Source: VFMC01 sp040380855 (GTDB lineage Bacteria > Actinomycetota > Acidimicrobiia > Acidimicrobiales > Ilumatobacteraceae). From it: a stretch of DNA of 10,500 nucleotides. The notes beneath the pieces are model-generated. The model saw nothing but the letters and a program-made list of their open reading frames with translations, had not been told where the DNA came from and did no database searches. A program made the translations under genes and the position numbers. Of this stretch, positions 6,131 through 10,500 are shown piece by piece. How positions within the stretch are numbered: the stretch's first letter is position 1; each line of letters opens with the position of its first letter. The DNA lies in contig JBEIIG010000100.1 of NCBI GenBank assembly GCA_040380855.1, positions 1 through 10,500 on the forward strand. Direction: 5' to 3'.

Positions 6131-8562
6131 ACCCGCAGTTTCGCGCCCGTCGGGTCGTACAGCGCGCCGTCGTGACGCACCGCAGGAATCGGCTCGCCGT
6201 ACACCTCGACCACGAAGTCGGTGCGCTCGGCCAGGTCGACCGGCAGGTACCCGTACACCACGGGCTTGCCCACGGTGGGGCCGAAGTTGGCGGTGGTGGT
6301 GAAGCCCACCACGCGGCCGTCGGCGATGATGGCCTCACCGCTCACCGGGTAGGCCATCGACTCGAGGGTGAACGTGCACAGGCGGCGCTGCACACCGGCC
6401 TGCTGTTGAGCCACCAGCGCGTCGCGGCCGCAGAAGTCGCCCTTGCCGAGGTCGACGCGCCACGCGAGGCCGGCCTCCCACGGGGTGGTGTCGGGGGTGA
6501 CGTCGGTGCTCCAGTACACGTACCCCTTCTCCACCCGCAGCCGGTCGACGGCCCGGTAGCCCACGTCGGCGATGCCGTGCGCCTGGCCCGCTTCCCACAG
6601 CACCTCGTACACGTGCGCGGCGTATTCGGTGGGGATGTGGAGTTCCCAGCCCAGTTCGCCCGTGTAGCCGATGCGCATCGCCAGCACCGGTGCGGCGCCG
6701 ATGGTGATCTCTCGTGCCCGGCCGTAGCGGAACGCGGCGTTCGACACGTCGTCCTCACACACCGCCTGCAGTACGTCGCGCGAACGCGGTCCGCACAGGT
6801 TGATGACAGCGCGGGCCGAGGTGAGGTCGCGCACGATGACCGAGCCGTCGGTGGGCGACTGGCTGCGGATCCAGCCCATGTCGTGCGCACCGAAGGCAGC
6901 GCCGGTGACGACGTACCACGAGTCGGGCGCGGTGCGGGCCATGGTGAGGTCGCACTCGATGCCGCCTCGTTCATTGCACAGTTGGGTATAGGTGACGGTG
7001 CCCACCGGCTTGTCCATGTCGGCCACCGACAGCCACTGCACCGCTGCCAGCGCTCCGGGGCCGGTGATCTCGAACTTGGCGAACGAGGTCTGGTCGATGA
7101 GGGCCACCCGCTCGCGCACGACGGCCGCCTCGGCGTTCACGTGGTCGAACCAGTTGGGCGCGCCGAACGACGGCCGGTCGACGGGTTCGACGCCCTCGGG
7201 CGCGAACCAGTTGGGGCGCTCCCACCCGCCACGGCTGCCGAACACGGCACGCTTCGCGGCGAGCGTGTCGTGCAGCGGGCTGCGCCGCACGCCACGGCTG
7301 GTGTGGTGCTCGCTGCCCGGCGCCGCGAGCTTGTAGTGGTGCCCGTACAACTCCACCATGCGCGGCCCGATGAAGTGCCGCGTGGTGTGGTGGAACGAGA
7401 AGCGGCGCACGTCGAGCGGCCACAGGTCGAGCGAGGGACGACCCTCCAGCATCCACTCGGCCATCATCTTGCCGGCGCCGCCACCGGCGGCGATGCCGTA
7501 CAGGAAGCCGGTGGCGAGGAAGAAGTTGTCGAGTTCGGGGGCGCGGCCCATCACGAAGTCGGCGTCGGCGGTGTAGGGGATGGGGCCGTTGATGAGCGAG
7601 CGGATGCCCGCCGTCTCGAGCACCGGTGTGCGCTTCACGGCCAGCTCGGCCAGTTGTGCGAACCGGTCGTGGTTCGGGTCGAACAGCTTGCGCTGGAACG
7701 GGTAGGGGATGCCGTCGACGCCGAACGGCACGGTGTCGGGCTCGTAGCCACCCACCAGCAGGCCGGGGCCGTCGGGCTTGTAGTACACGAGGTGGTCGGG
7801 GTCGCGCATCGTGGGCATACGACCCAGTTCGGCGGGCGTGAACTCGCTGATCGGCCCGCTGAGCAGGTACTGGTGCTCGACGGCCACGGCCGGTGCGCGC
7901 ACACCGGCCAGGCGGGCCACCTCCATGCCCCACATGCCGGCCGCATTCACCACCATCTCGCAGGCGATGTCGCCGCGGGTGGTGTGCACGGTGGTGACCC
8001 GGCGCCCGTCGACGGTGATGCGCTCGACGCGGGTCTGCTCGACGATGCGGGCGCCGCGCTGGCGGGCGCCCTTGGCGATGGCCATGGTGACGCTGGCCGG
8101 GTCGATGTAGCCGTCGGTGGGCAGGAAGGCCGCGGCGAGCACGTCGACCGTGCTCATGAGCGGGAACAGTTCCTGGGCGCGCTGGGCCGAGATCACCTCC
8201 ATCGGCAGGCCGAAGCTCTTGGCCATCGTGGTGAGGCGGCGCAGTTCCATCACCCGCTCGGGCGAGCACGCCAGGCGCAGGCTGCCGGTCTCGTGCCAGT
8301 CGACGGCCTGGCCCGTTTCGGCCTCGAGGCCGCGGTACATCTCGACCGATTGCTCGAGCATGCGGGTGGTGTTGCGCGACGAACGCAGCTGGCCCACCAG
8401 TCCGGCGGCGTGCCAGGTGGCGCCGTCGGTGAGGTGGTGCTGCTCGACGAGCACCACGTCGGTCTCGCCGTACTTGGTGAGCCAGTAGGCGATGCTGCAG
8501 CCCAGGATGCCGCCACCGATGATGACGATGCGGGCGCTGGAGGGGAGTGTCGGTTCGCTCAT
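6127..8562 (-). CDS. Dimethylglycine/sarcosine dehydrogenase family protein (FAD oxidoreductase fused to GcvT domain)
   Basis: An intact 811-residue enzyme. Residues 1-390 are the DAO-type FAD domain, with the dinucleotide motif IIGGGILG (14-21) and TWHAAGL (49-55). His51 aligns with the histidine that binds FAD covalently in mammalian dimethylglycine dehydrogenase. Further blocks shared with that enzyme are ETGQ (82-85), NAAGMW (206-211) and EHQY (229-232). About 390-450 is the linker domain. About 465-720 is the GcvT-like folate domain with DQTSFAKFEI (490-499), GGIECDLT (533-540; Asp538 is the likely catalytic acid) and ELGWELHIP (636-644); a GcvT C-terminal barrel follows. Expected reaction: oxidative N-demethylation of dimethylglycine or sarcosine, giving 5,10-methylene-THF. 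The exact substrate cannot be read from sequence. The ATG lies 3 bases after the stop of the upstream paralogue. Standalone sarcosine oxidase is excluded by the fusion. Confidence 0.9.
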   Translation of the reverse strand: MSEPTLPSSARIVIIGGGILGCSIAYWLTKYGETDVVLVEQHHLTDGATWHAAGLVGQLRSSRNTTRMLEQSVEMYRGLEAETGQAVDWHETGSLRLACSPERVMELRRLTTMAKSFGLPMEVISAQRAQELFPLMSTVDVLAAAFLPTDGYIDPASVTMAIAKGARQRGARIVEQTRVERITVDGRRVTTVHTTRGDIACEMVVNAAGMWGMEVARLAGVRAPAVAVEHQYLLSGPISEFTPAELGRMPTMRDPDHLVYYKPDGPGLLVGGYEPDTVPFGVDGIPYPFQRKLFDPNHDRFAQLAELAVKRTPVLETAGIRSLINGPIPYTADADFVMGRAPELDNFFLATGFLYGIAAGGGAGKMMAEWMLEGRPSLDLWPLDVRRFSFHHTTRHFIGPRMVELYGHHYKLAAPGSEHHTSRGVRRSPLHDTLAAKRAVFGSRGGWERPNWFAPEGVEPVDRPSFGAPNWFDHVNAEAAVVRERVALIDQTSFAKFEITGPGALAAVQWLSVADMDKPVGTVTYTQLCNERGGIECDLTMARTAPDSWYVVTGAAFGAHDMGWIRSQSPTDGSVIVRDLTSARAVINLCGPRSRDVLQAVCEDDVSNAAFRYGRAREITIGAAPVLAMRIGYTGELGWELHIPTEYAAHVYEVLWEAGQAHGIADVGYRAVDRLRVEKGYVYWSTDVTPDTTPWEAGLAWRVDLGKGDFCGRDALVAQQQAGVQRRLCTFTLESMAYPVSGEAIIADGRVVGFTTTANFGPTVGKPVVYGYLPVDLAERTDFVVEVYGEPIPAVRHDGALYDPTGAKLRV

Positions 8563-8565
8563 CGG

Positions 8566-10368
8566 TCAGGCCTTCACACGTGCGTTCGGGGGGTCGTAGA
8601 GGGGAGCGAGGCTGGCCTGCGCGGCGACGCGCACGGTGGCCACCTCCAGTTCGTAGGTGCCCGCGAGCAACCAGTCGGCGGTCACACCACCGGGGTTGCG
8701 CACGTAGCCGAGACCGATCGACCGGTCGATCGTGTACCCGAAGCCGCCGCTGGTGAGCCAGCCCACCCGCTCGCCGTCGCGATAGATGGTCTCGCGGCCG
8801 AGCAGCACCACCGCCGGGTCGACGGTGAACGTGGTGAGCATCTTGCGCACCCCGTTGGCGCGTTGCGCAGCGATCGCGTCGCGGCCACGGAAGTCGATGT
8901 CGGTGCGCGATTTCACGGCCCAGCCGAGGCCGGCCTCGATGGGGGTGTGGTCGGGGCCGATGTCGCTGCCCCAGGCGCGATAGCCCTTCTCGAGCCGGCA
9001 GCTCTCGATGGCCCGGTAGCCACCGTGGCGCAGGCCGTGCGCAGCTCCGGCCGAGGTGATCGTGTCGAACACCGTGGCCGCGTACTCGACCGGCAGGTGC
9101 AGCTCCCAGCCCAGTTCGCCCATGTAGGTGATGCGCAGGGCGCGCACCGGGCAACCGGCGATGCCGATGGTCTGCATCGTGGCGAACGGGAAGGCCTCGT
9201 TGCCCACATCGGCGCGGGTGACCGACTGCAGGATGGCTCGCGCATTCGGCCCCATCAGGGTGAGCACCGACCAGCCCGAGGTGATGTCGAACAGTTGCGC
9301 GTTCATCCCGGCGGGGATGCTGCGGGCGATCCAGTCGAAGTCGTGGGTGGCGAAGCCGGTGCCGGTGACGAGGTAGTACTCGTCGTGGGCCACCCGGCCG
9401 ACGGTGAGGTCGGCCTGGATGCCGCCGGCGTCGTCGAGCATCTGCGTGTAGGTGAGCGAGCCCACGGGCTTGCGCACGTTGTTGGCGCAGATCCAGTCGA
9501 GCGCGGCCCCGGCGTCGGGGCCCTTCAGGGCGAACTTGGCGAACGACGTCTGGTCGATCAGCACCGCAGCCTCGCGGCACGCCCGGTGTTCGCGGCCCAC
9601 GGCGGCGAACCAGTTCTGTCGGCCGTAGGTGTAGACGTCGTGCGGGGCTTCGCCCGTCGAGGCGTCGGCGAACCAGTTCGGGCGCTCCCAGCCGAGCTTC
9701 TCGCCGAACACCGCACCCGCCTCGGCGAGACGGCTGTACAGCGGCGACGTGCGGCACGGGCGGCCGCTGTGGTGCTCTTCGAACGGCCACGCCATCGTGT
9801 AGTGCTTGGCGTATGCCTCGAGCGTGCGGGTGCGCACCCAGTCGGTGTCGCGGTGCGGGCGACCGAAGCGGCGCAGGTCGACCACCCACAGGTCGTAGGG
9901 CGGGCGGCCGTCGTGCACCCACTGGGCAAGGGCCTGGCCTGCCCCGCCACCGGCAGCAATGCCGAACGCGTTGAAGCCGGCTCCGACGTAGAAGTTGGGC
10001 AGTTCGGGCGCTTCGCCAAGGATGAAGTTGCCGTCGGGGGTGAAGCTCTCGGGCCCGTTGATGAGGGTGCGGATACCGGTCTCGGCCAGCGCGGGCACCC
10101 GGCCGATGGCCAGCTCCATGATGGGCGCGAAGTGGTCGTAGTTCTCGGCCAGCAACTGGAACTGGAACGGGCGGGGGATGCCGTCGACCGCCCACGGGAT
10201 GGGGTTGGGCTCGTAGCCACCCATCACCAGGCCGCCCACCTCCTCCTTGTAGTAGGTGAGCCGGTCGGGGTCGCGCAGCGTGGGCAGGGCGCGAGGCACC
10301 TCTGGCGTGAACGGCTCGGTGATGACGTACTGGTGCTCCACCGACACCAGGGGCACCGCTACGCCCAC
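8566..10368 (-). CDS. C-terminal part of a second dimethylglycine/sarcosine dehydrogenase paralogue (gene interrupted by TGA)
   Basis: From the first possible start after the stop, GTG 10366-10368, 600 residues remain, against about 820 expected. They carry the rear of the FAD domain (SVEHQYVITEP at about 9-19, FGIAAGGGAG near 134-143), the linker, and the GcvT-like domain with LIDQTSFAKF, GGIQADLT, GELGWELHLP, RLEKGYRAWG and PIEAGLGW, ending in a GcvT C-terminal barrel. The same blocks in the same order occur in the downstream copy, so the two are diverged tandem duplicates. This copy may have sarcosine where the other has dimethylglycine, or the reverse; sequence does not say. The stretch before GTG 10366 has no convincing ribosome binding site, and this fragment lacks GxGxxG and the flavin-linking His, so an independent start is unlikely to give an active dehydrogenase. 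The GcvT-like half is complete. Confidence 0.75.
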   Translation of the reverse strand: MGVAVPLVSVEHQYVITEPFTPEVPRALPTLRDPDRLTYYKEEVGGLVMGGYEPNPIPWAVDGIPRPFQFQLLAENYDHFAPIMELAIGRVPALAETGIRTLINGPESFTPDGNFILGEAPELPNFYVGAGFNAFGIAAGGGAGQALAQWVHDGRPPYDLWVVDLRRFGRPHRDTDWVRTRTLEAYAKHYTMAWPFEEHHSGRPCRTSPLYSRLAEAGAVFGEKLGWERPNWFADASTGEAPHDVYTYGRQNWFAAVGREHRACREAAVLIDQTSFAKFALKGPDAGAALDWICANNVRKPVGSLTYTQMLDDAGGIQADLTVGRVAHDEYYLVTGTGFATHDFDWIARSIPAGMNAQLFDITSGWSVLTLMGPNARAILQSVTRADVGNEAFPFATMQTIGIAGCPVRALRITYMGELGWELHLPVEYAATVFDTITSAGAAHGLRHGGYRAIESCRLEKGYRAWGSDIGPDHTPIEAGLGWAVKSRTDIDFRGRDAIAAQRANGVRKMLTTFTVDPAVVLLGRETIYRDGERVGWLTSGGFGYTIDRSIGLGYVRNPGGVTADWLLAGTYELEVATVRVAAQASLAPLYDPPNARVKA

Positions 10369-10401
10369 CGTGGCGGCGAGGTCGCTGTTCCACTTGACGG
10401 C

Positions 10402-10500
10402 TCACACCACCACCTTCTCGCACTCGATTAGGCCCTGATCGGTGACCACGGCTCGCAACACACCCTCCACCACCTCGATGATCAGCACCTCGGTGTCCTC
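10402..10500 (-). pseudogene. N-terminal-side remnant of the same dehydrogenase paralogue, ending at an in-frame TGA
   Basis: Thirty-two codons run in from the right edge and end at TGA (10402-10404). They read VLRAVVTDQGLIECEKVVV just before the stop, matching the intact paralogue around residues 186-206, and the homology continues in the same frame after the stop (WNSDLAATVGVAVPL). The stop falls where the paralogue has Ala207 in NAAGMW, a position that is Ala or Cys in relatives. The conserved Gly two codons later is Val (GTC), and the following residue is Lys (AAG). The start and the flavin-binding motif lie outside the window. Either the gene is decaying or these few bases are wrong in the sequence. 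Confidence 0.65.

Noticed and set aside
10402..10404. TGA as a selenocysteine codon, since relatives can have Cys here
   Set aside because: The position is Ala or Cys and not catalytic in the family, no convincing SECIS hairpin follows, and the neighbouring Gly and Met are also changed, which selenocysteine would not explain.
6971..10423. Open frame of 1150 codons on the minus strand overlapping both dehydrogenases in another frame
   Set aside because: Arg/Pro/His-rich translation without motifs, and it crosses the real gene boundary; the in-phase frames hold the conserved FAD and GcvT-like blocks.
6064..10431. Very long open frame of 1455 codons on the plus strand, antisense to both dehydrogenases
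   Set aside because: The translation is rich in Gly, Val, His, Arg and Ala with repeats of HDDAG-like composition and no domain. It mirrors codon bias of the high-GC genes on the other strand, which carry clear conserved motifs.

Overview
The window is high-GC DNA with tightly packed genes, GTG starts next to ATG starts, AGGA-type ribosome binding sites and protein families typical of free-living aquatic actinobacteria. An acidimicrobial (Ilumatobacter-like) host is my best guess, but it rests on style and gene content, not on a marker gene. I see no tRNA, rRNA, CRISPR array, insertion sequence or phage gene.

There are three blocks. (1) Positions 1-1671, minus strand: a compact operon for a methyl-carrying corrinoid protein, a DUF1638 protein and a small 'virulence factor' family protein that runs to the left edge. 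A 294-bp divergent intergenic region lies upstream (1672-1965). It holds a 33-bp imperfect palindrome that looks like an operator, and a second, shorter palindrome. (2) Positions 1966-5201, plus strand: four closely spaced genes for surface or secreted proteins. They encode a small secreted protein resembling TasA/SipW-dependent subunits, a SipW/ER-type signal peptidase I with a Ser-His dyad, a two-pass membrane protein resembling DUF5305 with a long basic cytoplasmic tail, and a glycine-rich exported protein. This looks like a self-contained unit for making and exporting an extracellular structure. (3) Positions 5213-10500, minus strand: a choline-kinase-like phosphotransferase and two tandem paralogues of the dimethylglycine/sarcosine dehydrogenase family (FAD oxidoreductase fused to a GcvT-like folate domain), all overlapping or nearly touching.

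Blocks 1 and 3 fit one theme, taking methyl groups from methylated amines such as choline, glycine betaine, dimethylglycine or sarcosine: methyl transfer via cobalamin in block 1, oxidative demethylation to the folate pool in block 3. The secretion block lies between them and has no obvious metabolic link.

The upstream dehydrogenase copy is interrupted by an in-frame TGA at 10402-10404. Homologous sequence continues in the same frame on both sides, and two further unusual substitutions lie within six bases of the stop. This is either a decaying gene or a local sequence error. The most novel-looking part of the window is the four-gene secretion locus.
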